64,000 nt of DNA from Spirogloea muscicola. Its lineage: Eukaryota; Streptophyta; Zygnematophyceae; Spirogloeales; Spirogloeaceae. The translations under genes were made by a program, and so were the position numbers. Positions within the stretch are counted from its first letter, which is position 1. Each line of letters starts with the position of its first letter. The stretch lies in NCBI GenBank assembly GCA_009602725.1, contig WELB01000102.1, positions 372,022-436,021 of the forward strand, given 5' to 3'. Positions 23,331-33,763 of the stretch are shown here, one piece after another. A model generated the notes under the pieces. The model had not been told where the DNA came from. It saw only the letters and a program-made list of their open reading frames with translations, and made no database searches.

Positions 23331-24075
23331 GCCATGAAAAAAGCCATGAAAACAGTTACACCAAGCCCGTACTACCGAAGTTTTCTTGGGGTCGACTCGT
23401 ATGCCGTCCGTCTTTGCCCTCGACATCACCACCGTATGTCAGCTCTGGCTGGTACAATGCGCACTTGAAACTTGGCAAACACAGTTGATTCTCAAGCAGC
23501 AACTGCAGCACTTGGCGCAGGTGCCCCACGTGATCCTCCGGCATTTTGCTGAACACCAGTATGTCGTCCAATTAAACCAGCAGGCCTGGTGAACACCAGT
23601 ATGTCGTCCAATTAAACCAGCACGAAAAAATACAGAGCAAGGGGCCAAAGACTCTCGTCATCACAGCCTGGAACGTAGCCGGTCAAGGTCAAAGCAAAAT
23701 CAGAACCTTGACGTCAAAGTGTCCAAGCGGCATACGGAATGCCGACATTGGAACATCCGCAGGCGTGATTCAAATCTGGTGAAAACCATTTTGCAGGTCC
23801 GGGGAGCTAAACACGGTAGCCCCTGCGAGCCAACCGAACAGATCATGTCATGGCCCGACCCCTCTTCACGGGCAATTAGGCGGTCAAGTCTTGATTGCTT
23901 CGGACGTAGGGACTTATAAGCAAACCCCTACACCACGAAGCTCCTCGCTCCTTGGCGCGCAGCGGAAGTCTTGCACTGTGGTGCCGCCGTCAGGCGGCGT
24001 CTCCACCACTCGGGCACCAGCCCGCAGCTAGCCCAATAAGGGCAGGCCGCAAACGTCTTGCAGCGAGCCGGCAGC
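23331..24075 (-). mobile_element. Reversed G2 reverse-transcriptase piece and LTR-E scrap
   Basis: 23331-23930 resembles the reverse transcriptase region of the G2 lineage on the minus strand. 23935-24070 resembles a short minus-strand part of LTR-E (GCAGCGGAAGTCTTG...). Fossil, broken. Confidence 0.55.
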
Positions 24076-24272
24076 GTCTTTCCNTGAACTCCCGCTTCCA
24101 CCGCGGGCGCCTGCAGTACCTCGTCCGGTGGCGGGGCTACGGCGCCAACGACGACACCTGGGAGCCTGCTTCGCACTTGGGCACGCCCCGGCGGCAGTTC
24201 GCGAGTCCACGCAGTACACCCCACCAAACCCAAGCCGACGGCCTCGGAGCGGCCATCCTAAGGGGGGGGTCC

Positions 24273-24647
24273 TGTCATGAATCGCGCCCTAGCCCGAGCT
24301 CGAGCCGGCGCCCCGCGCCCTAAGCCTAAATCCAGCCTAGTCAGCCCTAACCCTAATCTGGGCTCCTCTAGAGGGTTCCCGAGGGACCCCGGGCATGGGA
24401 ACGTCCTCCTGCAACTTCTAGATCTTTACAGAGGCCCTAGTGAGGCTACGCTATATAAGGAGGGGGGCCCCTCTTGGGCCCCCATCTCCAGCAATCTGTA
24501 TCCTGCCTGCTCACCTCTCGAGCACTCTGTACTCTTGCCCCTCCAGTAATCCAAGACGCCTTGTGCATCGTGCTTCCAGTCTCTTGATCCTCGCTCGCAG
24601 TCCAGCTCCGCGTCCTAAGGCCCCGGGCCTCCGCCCGCCGCCTTACA
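24273..24647 (+). repeat. LTR-F, 3' copy
   Basis: Near-identical to 21215-21589 and preceded directly by the polypurine tract. Protease sequence of the host element resumes right after it. Confidence 0.9.
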
Positions 24648-25855
24648 CCGGACGATTGTGTCTTGTCAAGTCATTGATTTGTCGTCTGCCTTTGATGTAA
24701 TCTTAGGTGATCCCTTCGCTCTGTGCCACAGCGTCCGTGCTTTTGTAAACAGCGCACTTGTGTCGGCCGCAGTGGTCCTCGTCGTATTAAATTGCACAAC
24801 GTCGACCATTTCTGTGTGTCACCACCTGTGCAAGACTCTTCTCTGCGGCGCTCAGTTGTGCAGATAAAGAAGCTTCTTCGCAAATAACCAGCTTCGGCTA
24901 CATATTTGGGTGTTGTGAACGGTGAGTCTTCTCCTGACTCTGATGTGAGTATCGTGGCCTCACGTCGTCCGGCTCTTGACAAGTTGTTGGCAGAGTATTC
25001 GGATGTGTTCCCGGATGCACTTCCAGACGGATGGCCTCCCCATCGAGGCGTGGCTCATACAATTCCACTGGAGCCTGGCGCTGTGCCGCCGAACCATCCC
25101 ACGTATCGACTGAGTCCTCTCGAATTTCGAGAGAGGCAATCCCAAGTGACGGAATTTCTCCGTAAAGGCCACATTGAGCCCTCGCAGTCCCCGTATGGTG
25201 CACCTATCCTCTTCCTTAAGAAGTAGGAGGGTAGTCTCCGGGTGTGCATCGATTACGGAGCCCTCAACAAGCTCACTGTCAAGAACCGATACCCGTTGCC
25301 TCGTATCGATGATCTATTCGATCGTCTCACGGAAGCTAAAGTGTTCAGCTCCCTCGACTTGCAGAGTGGGTATCATCAAAATCGTATTACTTCTGAGGAC
25401 GTCCTGAAGTCAGCGCGTCGTACGCCTGTCGGACACTTCCAGTTCAAGGTGCTCACTTTTGGTCTGACGAACGCACATGCCACGTTTCAGGCAGTGATGA
25501 CGGAAATTTATAGCCACCTTTTGTATGATTTCGTGCTGGTCTATCTGGATGACATACTGGTGTTTAGTAAAACGCCTGAGGATCATGTATGCCACCTGCG
25601 GAAAAGTTCGGCAGTTGCTACGTGAAGTCGTTTGTATGCCGAGACCTCCAAGTGTGTATTCAACCAGCCCGAATTGACGTACTTAAGGCATGTGGTGGGC
25701 AAAGACGGGGTGCGCGTCGACTTCAAAAAGACAGTGGTAGTAAAAGACTGGCCTGTGCCGCGGACTGTGCCGCAGTTGCGATCCTTTTTGAAATTCGCAA
25801 ACTATGTCTGAAAATTCCTTCAAGGATATGGAACCAGGCAGGTAGACATGGCTGG

Positions 25856-26089
25856 TAGAGACGGCTGGAGACACCCCAGTTGTGAATACGGTTACAGCAC
25901 GTGGAGAGTTGGGCACATCCAACCAGAGCTCCGATAGCACCAGGCACTTAGCTTACAGGAGATGCAGGCAATGCTCGCCCCACAATATGGGCGAGTAGTT
26001 TGCACATCTCATTGCACCCCCCATACACAGGGGTTGCTAGTAGGTCCCCTTGGACCAGCAGCCTCGTGCTGCTCCATCACGCCACAACG
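25856..26089. other. Short unassigned stretch
   Basis: Sequence between the truncated end of G1-e and the next leader. I see no recognised feature. Confidence 0.4.
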
Positions 26090-27190
26090 CGCTGAGCCTC
26101 CTTGGACATCCAGGGATGGCGTTTGGAGCCCCGACAGCTCATCAAACCACTTCCTCGACCTTAGCAGGTTGAACAGCCGGCAGAGGGGGACTAGGTGGCG
26201 CGCTTGAGTCAGCCGACTACATGCCTTCACACCAACACACTGAGGGATCAAGTCAGTGGCAGGTATAAGACACACCTGCTGAGACAATACTAACACAGTG
26301 TTGCTGAGCAAGGCCCGTGCACTAGGCAGGCAATGCAAAACATGGTAGCACGCTAGATCATACCCCCGAACACCAAAGCTGTAAAAGCAGACTGAGGGAG
26401 GGCACCAGGCGAGAGTACAGATCAGCGCCTGGCCGACAGTCAGGTTGCCGCCTACCTTCGGCACCGGGTGCTATGCCGTGCTTCATAGGCCAGCTACACG
26501 CCGTGCACAGCTGAACACGCAGGGGAAATGCTGACCAGGCAACGAAGATTGCCGTCGAGAAGAAGAGCCACTCAGCATCATTTATATCCGGTGCGTAGAT
26601 GTCGAAGGCGAAAGGGTGGCACACATGCCGCTTCACCGATGACGGCTCCACGTACACTGGAATTCTGTCCACGCTTACACACAGAAATTACTGCAGCATT
26701 CAGAAGGATCCTTGCAGTGTCAGCCGTAAAACACGACCTTTTACGTGACTGGCTAGATGCAAGAACTCCCTGATACCAATGTAAGGTCCCTGTACCTAAT
26801 CACACAGTTAGGGTCAGATTGTCCTGTTTGGGTTGCGGACATAGAGCATTTTCGAGACAACCCCTTACAGATTGGAACGCCAGCGCACACAGCGCACACA
26901 TACGCACACAAAGCGAAGTCTCACCATGGGCACCGCCGGAAGGGGGCGACTCGACCGAAGGTCAGCAGCTGTCCCCGCAAGGGGCGCACCCATGGTACTT
27001 ACAAAGAGCCAGCGAGGCCTGTGGCGGCGGCTGCGGCGGCAGGCACCTCGGCTGTTTGCTGGGCCGTCTCGGCTGCTCCCTCATCTGTTTGCTTGGCTGT
27101 TCGCTCGGCCTCGGCTATCTGCTCGGAGATTGTACAGCGGCAGCTTGCAGGCCCATGGCGCTAAATAAGCCCTGCTTACGTGGAGAGACT
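26090..27190 (-). mobile_element. 5' end of a G1-like gypsy element: leader, tRNA primer site, partial LTR
   Basis: On the minus strand a partial LTR (about 27190-26781, B-like, ending in a CTAACTGTGTGATTAGG-type motif) is followed by TTGGTATCAGGGAG at about 26782-26769, matching the 3' end of initiator-Met tRNA. The next 700 bp resembles the leader of the full-length element (45454-45028), including the KRHVCHPFAFDIY-like stretch. The gag region is lost. Fossil. Confidence 0.65.
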
Positions 27191-27410
27191 GCTTTCATAG
27201 ACGCGGCAAAGACATTCCTTGCCGACTGATTGTGTTCAGGGAATGGTATCATAGATGCTGCAAGACCTTGTACACGGGTGTATTTCCATGTAACGCGGTG
27301 TGCTCCAATCATGATCACAGCCTAGTACGGCAGGTCTGCTCTCTCAGTCCTTTTCAGGATCTATGTACCTTGTCTTGCCATATAAAATATCCCAGTGGCA
27401 GCAGCAGAGC
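27191..27410. other. Short unassigned stretch
   Basis: A 220-bp stretch between two LTRs with no recognised feature. Confidence 0.4.
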
Positions 27411-29157
27411 TGTGACATCTCTGCTCTTAATCACACAATTAGAGTCAGAATGTCCTGGTTTGGTTTCGAGCATAGGGTGTTTTGGAGACAACCCTCATAC
27501 AGGAGAACGCCAACGCACATACGCGCACAGAGCGCAGCGGAAGTCTTACCCTGAGGCACCGCCCTAGGGCGGCGACTCTACCAATAGACTTACAGAGAGC
27601 CGGCAGGGCCCGCAGCGATGAGCTGCGGCGACGGGCTGGCAGCAGCCGGCAGCAGCAGAGCTGTGGCGGCGGCGGCAGCAGCAGGCAGCAGCGGGGCTGT
27701 GTCTCTCTCGGGCGTTGGTCGACTCCCGAGTCTGACCAAGGCCCACTACTTATAGCGGTTCTCCTGCCACCCCTCCCCTGAGGGTGTGACGAGGGTCGCC
27801 CCCAAGGCCCTCCCTTGGAGGGGCGGGCCTGATAAGGGGAACGACAAATACAACAGGCTGGCACACAGGGCCAGAGGCCTGTAGCACCAGTCCAAGGGAC
27901 TAGCGCCAAGAGGCCGGCGCGCGAGTCCAAGGGACTGGCGCGCTGCACAGCATGAGTCCAAGGGACTAGCGCCAAGAGGCCGGCGCGTGAGTCCAAGGGA
28001 CTGAGGCCATGCGGACACGGGACCGAGGCCATGCAGCCATGAGGCCGAGAGAGCTGGTCGATCTGGTCGGTCCGCGGGGCGCCGTCCTGAGGGACAGCTG
28101 ACCCACCCGGCCGGCCTGCAGGGCGTGAGCCCGACGCGGGCGCGCCGACAAGGTACGGAGCCCGGGACCCTCGAACCGTACTTAGCTACACGGAGTGCAG
28201 CCAAGCTACCCGCACCGTTTGAGACTCCAAACGGTAGATACGCTACGCTCATGTAAGGTTATCGCGCGCCATTAGCACCTTCAAACGGCGGAAACGTTAC
28301 ATACCTCCCCACTGAGGTATTCGCGTCCTCAGGAACAAGAAGGGAGCACGACAGATACCCAGGGTGTTAAGCCCGGCGGGAAGTTTTGGACGTCGGATAG
28401 AAGAGGCTTGGCCTCCTGTCAAATACTTCTGGACGCGGGAAGGGCAATTGGCAAGATTGGCCGCTGGTTCCCGGGTATTGTGCTCAGGCCCAAAGCCGAG
28501 CCACTTGGTGAGGTACTCACGGGATCTACGACGCCCACGGAGAGTGTCCCGCTGTGACAGAATCTCCTCCACTTGAAACTCCTCCGCGCCATCAACAACG
28601 AGGGGAGGTGGGGGCGGTTGGACACGGCCACCCGTATGGTATGGCTCGAGTTGAGACACATGGAAAACGTTGTGGATTTTCCAATGTACCGGTGTATCAA
28701 TCTCATATGCGACCTTGCCGATAAGGCGCATGACACGGAAAGGTCTCACCCACTTAGGTAGCAACTTAGGCGTACCGACAGCCCGCAAGACTAAGTGCTT
28801 AGTGCTCAAGAGCACTTGGGCACCGACGTCGAAGGACACATGCCTGCGACGGCGATCAGCATACTGCTTTTGCCGGTTCTGAGCAATTATCAAGAACTGC
28901 TTAGCCCTCCGCTGCCAGGAGAGTACCGGTGAAGCTTACAGCGGCCAGAACGCGCTCCGGCCTCCCCACCTGCAAAGGTGATCGGGGATGCTGACCATAA
29001 TTCAGGAAGAAGGGTGTATTTTTGGTAGTCATGATAGGCATTGTTCACAGCATATTCCGCTGGAGCAAGATGCAAATCCCAGTCAGTTTGACTGGGGTTT
29101 ACGAAGTGCCTGAGCATGTCTTCCAAAACCCGATTCATCCTTTCGGTCTGACCATGT
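27411..29157 (-). mobile_element. 3' end of a G1 gypsy element (LTR-A plus integrase/chromodomain)
   Basis: LTR-A is 27411-28301, preceded in element orientation by the polypurine tract (28302-28314). Chromodomain and integrase C-terminal sequence follows up to about 29157, where the element stops head-to-head against a plus-strand G1 copy. Fossil with a few breaks; the sequence is close to the full-length element at 38952, so not very old. Confidence 0.8.
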
Positions 29158-32100
29158 TCCTGTAAAGATACGGAAGTATGGCATCTCCTCTTCCAAAGCT
29201 CACTCGTAGAGACGCAATCTGGGTGTGGACGTCCGAATGCCAGAAGGCATTTGAGATTATAAATGGTGTTCTGGTGTATCCACCCGTTTTAGCCTTGCCT
29301 CGAGAAGGCGTGCCAATTGATGTAGTTTGTGACGCCTCTTTGATCGTCATTGGTGCCGTTCTCTTGCAGGAGGGTCACCCCGTGGCATCTGAGAGTAGCC
29401 TGCTTTGTCCTGCAGAGCGTAACTCCGCTACGGGGGACCAAGAGCTCCTTGCTGTTGTGCACGCCATACGTGTGTGGCAATGCATTCTCAAGGGTGTTTA
29501 ATTAAGGGTGTAACGGAACATTGCCCGTTGACCTAGTTCCACACACAACAGGGATTGAGCATACGTCAAGCACAGTAAGCTATGTGCATGTGCCATTCTG
29601 TTTCTAGTAGGTGTACCGCCCTGGAAGTATGAATGTTGCGAATTTGGTGAATCGCAACATTGCAGTGGCTGTTGTGGCGGCTGTGGCGGCACGCTTCAGG
29701 GGCTCCGACAGTAGACGTGCGGCCTACTCGTGGAGCTGCTCGGCAGTCCACCGCCTACTTCTCTAAGCTGTATGTGCGTATTCGTGATGGGTATGGCACA
29801 GACCCATGGTTTGCAGATGAAACCAATACACGCACCCTAGTGAATGACCAAGGATTCTGATGGCGAGGTAACGCCGTTGTAGTCCTAGACTGCAATGCCT
29901 TGCGCAGCAGTATCTTACAAGAGCTGCATGAGCCTCCGTATAGTGGTCATTTGGGTATGGGGAAAACAAAGAAGGCTGTCCAGCTTTTACTTTGGTGGCC
30001 GGACCCAAGAGTCCAAGTGAAGTCTTCGGTGAAGACTTGTACCACCTGCCAGCACAATAAGGCTTGCACTCATAAGCCTGCCGGGTTGCTCCAACCGTTG
30101 GAAATCCATACGAGGAACTGGTCTGATACAAGTTTGGATATTATCACCCGGTTGCCGATGTCGCGGAACGGCTATGACGCCATTGTCGTATTTGTGGATA
30201 CTCCGAGTGAAATGGCAAATTTTGTGCCCACGACCACAAAGGTGTCGGCCAAGGAAATTTGCTGGTCTATTTCGTGGCGCGAGTATGGAAACTGCACGGA
30301 GTCCCCAAGCGAATCGTGTCTGACCGCAACCCTCGCTTTACCGGGCACTTCTGGCAAGAAGTGTGCAGGCTGATTGGCACCCAGCACTCCATGTCCACAC
30401 GTTTCCACCCCCAAGCAGATCGTCAGACGGAACAGATGAATCGGGTTTCGCCGGACACGTTGAGGCACTTTGTAAAACCCAGTCAAAGTGACTGTGATGA
30501 GTATTTTGCTCCAGCGTAGTACAGCTGTGATCAACACTTTCCATGAGTACACCGACCGACGCCCTTCTTCCATAACAGCTGTCAGCATCCCCCAGCACCT
30601 TTACAGGTGGGGAGGCCGGAACGTGTGCCGGCCGGCCGCATTAACTTTTACTGGCAACCTACTGGAAGTTTAGCAGAGGGCTAGGCAATGCTTGGAGATT
30701 GCCCAGCAACGGCAAAAGCAGTATGCTGATCGACGTCGTCGTGATATAGATTTCGACGTGAGTGTTCAAGTGCTCTTCAGCACACAGCTTCTCTCCATGC
30801 GGGCTGTAGGCACGCCTAAGTTGCTGCCAATGTGGTTGACCCTATCGTGTAGTGCGCCTGATCGGCAAGGTCGCAAATGAGCTGTGTCCCTGTCTCTAAT
30901 CACACAACTAAAGTCAGAACGTCCTGTTTGGGTTTTGGACATCGGGTGTTTTGGGGACAACCCCCTTACCGAGTGGAACGCCAGCGCACACTGCGCACAC
31001 ATATGCGCACATAGCGCAGCAAAAGTCTTACCCTGAGACACCGCCGGAAGGCGGCGATTCGACGAGGGTCAGCAGCTGTGCCCGCAAGGGGCGCAGCCAT
31101 GGTACTTACTGAGAGCCGGCGATGCCCGCAGCAATGAGCTGCGGCGACGGGCTGGGCAGCAGGCGGCAGCAGCAGAGCTGTGGCGGCGGCTGCGGCAGCA
31201 GGCAGCAGCGGGGCTGTGCCTCTCTTGGCGTCACGGGTTCGACTGTCCAGTCTGGCCTCTGCCTACTACCGATAAGCGTTCCATCTGCCACCCCTCCCCT
31301 GAGGGTGTGACGAGGGTCGCCCCCAAGATCCTCCCCGGAGGGGCGGGCCTGACAAGGGGATACGACGAATCCAAGAGACACTGGCGCACAGCGCCAAGGG
31401 ACTGGCGCTAAGAGAGTGGCGCACTAGGCCAAGAGCCTGCTCACGAGGCCAAGGGACTGAGGCCATGAGGCCATGAGTCTAGGCGAGCTGGCCCACCCGG
31501 CCGGCCTGCAGGGAGTGGGCCTGAGGGAGGAGAGAGGGAGAGCTGGCCCACCCGGCCAGCCCACAAGGCGTGGGCCTGGGGCGTGCGCACGTGGTACGGA
31601 GCCCGGGACCTCGATCCGTACTTAACTACATACAGTGGAGCAAAGCTACCGGTACCGTTTGGGACTTCCAAACGGTAGATACGATACGAACATGTAAGCT
31701 TACGGGCACCGTTGGCACACTCAAACGGAGGGGATGTTACAAGCTGGATAGGCCGGTACAATGGAAAGTCCACAGAGTATTCATGTGTCCCAGCTCGAGC
31801 CATTTCCTGCGGATGGTCGTGTCCAACTGCCCCCACCTCCCCTTGTCGTTGAGGAAAAAGAATAGTATGAGGTGGAGGAGGTCTTATCTCACCGCGACAA
31901 TCTCCGTGGGCGACGTAGGTCCCGAGAGTATCTTGTATAGTGGTTAGGCTACGGGCCTGAACACAAGACGTGGCAACCTTCGGCTAATCTTGCCAATTGT
32001 CCGTCCGTACTACGTAAGTATCTTTTGCAGGGGCATGTCACCCCCTTGCGTCGTAGTATTGGACGCACCCGTCGGCAGTAATCTTTTGTCTCCTCTGTAC

Positions 32101-32813
32101 CGTGTCCTTGTTCCCAAGGACGCGAGTATCTAAGTGGGGAGGATTGTAAGTCGCCCCTGTTTGGGAGAACCAAACGGTACCGGTAAGCGGCTTCACGCGC
32201 GCCACACGCGGGTCACGCGCTCACGCGCCAGTCACGCGCGGCACACGCCAGTCCCCAGGACTCGTGTACCATTCGTCGGGCTCGCGCCATGCGAGCCCGC
32301 ACCTTGCGAGTTACGCGCCAGTCGTATCCGCATTGTGCGGGTCCGCTCCTCCGGGGGCCGGACCTTGGGGCTACCCTCGTCACACCCTCGGGGGAGGGGT
32401 AGCAGGTGGTACGCTATAAGTAGGCCGAGGCCAGACTCCTGAGTCAGATTAGTGACGACGAGAGAGAGGCACAGCCCTGCTTGCCTGCTGCCGCAGCCGC
32501 CGCCCCAGCCCTGCTGCTGCCGTCTGCTGCCCAGCCCGTCGCCGTAGCTCGTCGCTGCGGACATTGCCGGCTCTCCGTAGGTGCCATGGTTGCACCCCAT
32601 CTGGGGATTGCTACAGAACCAGACCCTCTGTAGAGTCGCCGCCTTCTGGCGGGGCCTCAGGGTAACACTTCCGCGGTGCTATATGATGCACGTGTGTGCG
32701 CCGTGCGGGCTGGCGATCTACTATGTAGGGGGGGTAGTTCCTAAACCCCTAGGTCTGAACTCAATAAGGACGTACTAACCCCTAACTGCGTGTACAGGGA
32801 TCAGGACGTCACA
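29158..32813 (+). mobile_element. Ty3/gypsy element G1-f, 3' half with LTR-C, fossil
   Basis: Plus-strand RNase H (about 29178-29520), integrase (about 29650-30530), chromodomain (about 31760-32010), the polypurine tract AAGTGGGGAGG ending at about 32142 and a 3' LTR of type C (32145-32813, ending GACGTCACA). A solo LTR-B is inserted near the chromodomain linker. The left end is lost. Several breaks. Confidence 0.75.
30885..31741 (-). repeat. Solo LTR-B in G1-f with target duplication
   Basis: An 857-bp LTR in reverse orientation, flanked by AGCTG on both sides (30880-30884 and 31742-31746). In element orientation it begins TGTAACATCCCCTCCG and ends AGGGACAGGGACA. Confidence 0.9.
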
Positions 32814-33763
32814 CGTTGCATCTGCCAACCCTCCCCGAGGGTGTGACGAGGGTCGCCCCCCAGGTCCTCTCCTGGAGGGGCGAGCCTGACCAATGGGGAC
32901 ACGGAGCGACAACCTTTGGGCGGTACAAGGAGACACAAAGCGGCGCCCATTGGGCGGCACCAAGGAGGCGCGACGCGGCGCCTTGGGCGGAGCGACGCGG
33001 CGCCTCTGGCGGCTCCAAGGAGGCTCGAAGTGGCGACCCCTGGACGGAGCGCGTGCGGTGCGGAGCCCGGTGCCTCGGACCATGCTTAGCTACATTTAGT
33101 GGAGCCAAGCTACCGGTACCGTTTGGGACTTCCAACCGGTACATACAATACGATCATGTAAGGGCACCGGTACCGTTGGTACTCTCAAACGGAGGGAACT
33201 TTACAGGCTGGGCAGCAGGCGGCAGCAGCAGAACGGTGGCGGCGGGTTGGGTTTAGGGTTTAGGGTTTAGGGTTTAGGGTTAGCAGGCGGCAGCAGTAGA
33301 GCTGTGGCGGCGGCTGCGGCAGCAGGCAGCAGCAGGAGTGCGTCTCTTGGCGTCACGGGTCCGATTGAGAAGTCTGGCCTTTGTCTATTACTGATAAGCG
33401 TTCCATCTGCCACCCCTCCCCCGAGGGTGTGACGAGGGCTGCCCCAAGGTCCTCCTCCGGAGGGGCGGGCCTGACAAGGGAATACGACAAATCTGCCGGA
33501 TGCTGCCGCGAGCCAGCGAAGCAGTGCCTGGCAGATGGAGACAACTCCCGGATGATGCCGCACGCGAGCGAAGCAGCGCCTCTCGGACAGTACAACCGGT
33601 GGAGGATGCCACGCGGTACGAAGCCCGGGGCTTCGGACCGTACTTAGCTACATACAGTGGAGCAAAGCCACCGGTACTGTTTGGGACTTCCAAACGGTAG
33701 ATACGATACGATCATGTCAGATTACCAGCACCGTTGGCACCTTCAAACGGAGGGAACTTTATG
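32814..33763 (-). repeat. Partial LTR-B copies, reversed
   Basis: Two LTR-B segments follow each other: 32814-33205 (ending at the CGGAGGGAACTTTACA terminus) and 33206-33763 (CAG-rich leader through the same terminus). The telomere-type tract interrupts the second. They are truncated and probably arose by repeated insertion and deletion. Confidence 0.65.
33248..33282 (+). repeat. Interstitial telomere repeat (TTTAGGG)4
   Basis: Four perfect TTTAGGG units at 33251-33278 with partial units on both sides, embedded in LTR-B leader sequence. The LTR sequence GCAGGCGGCAGCAG occurs on both sides of the tract. TTTAGGG is the Arabidopsis-type telomere repeat, common in green plants and many green algae. 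Confidence 0.9.

Larger units (their letters stand above)
21215..24647 (+). mobile_element. LTR-F element inserted in G1-e, interior rearranged
   Basis: Two 375-bp LTRs (21215-21589 and 24273-24647), starting TGTCATGAATCG and ending CCGCCTTACA, differ at about two positions. This suggests a young insertion or recent homogenisation. The flanks CAGGA and CCGGA look like a 5-bp target duplication with one change. A polypurine tract (AAGGGGGGGG, about 24261-24269) precedes the 3' LTR, and a plus-strand chromodomain piece ([17 protein letters not shown]) lies at about 24110-24170. The rest of the interior does not look like its own coding region: it holds reversed G2 pieces and DNA of unknown origin. 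A non-autonomous, rearranged fossil. Confidence 0.8.
19923..25855 (+). mobile_element. Ty3/gypsy element G1-e, fossil split by an LTR-F element
   Basis: Plus-strand G1 remnant. Gag with a zinc-knuckle segment (GHRIRDC) is about 19923-20600 and protease (ILIDTGASVSC) about 20780-21214. After the insertion, the protease end and the reverse transcriptase part run 24648-25855. Both ends are lost: the left end is a head-to-head junction with G1-c and the right end stops in the pol region. Several breaks; older than the LTR-F insertion it contains. Confidence 0.8.

Noticed and set aside
27445-28252. Long open frames on both strands within LTRs (also 37205-38136, 39274-39729, 45854-46237, 53507-53879)
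   Set aside because: They recur in every LTR-A copy on both strands, are low-complexity and GC-driven, and have no domain. They are by-products of GC-rich LTR sequence.
33248-33282. A true chromosome end at the TTTAGGG tract
   Set aside because: Only four units, and LTR sequence continues on both sides, so it is interstitial.
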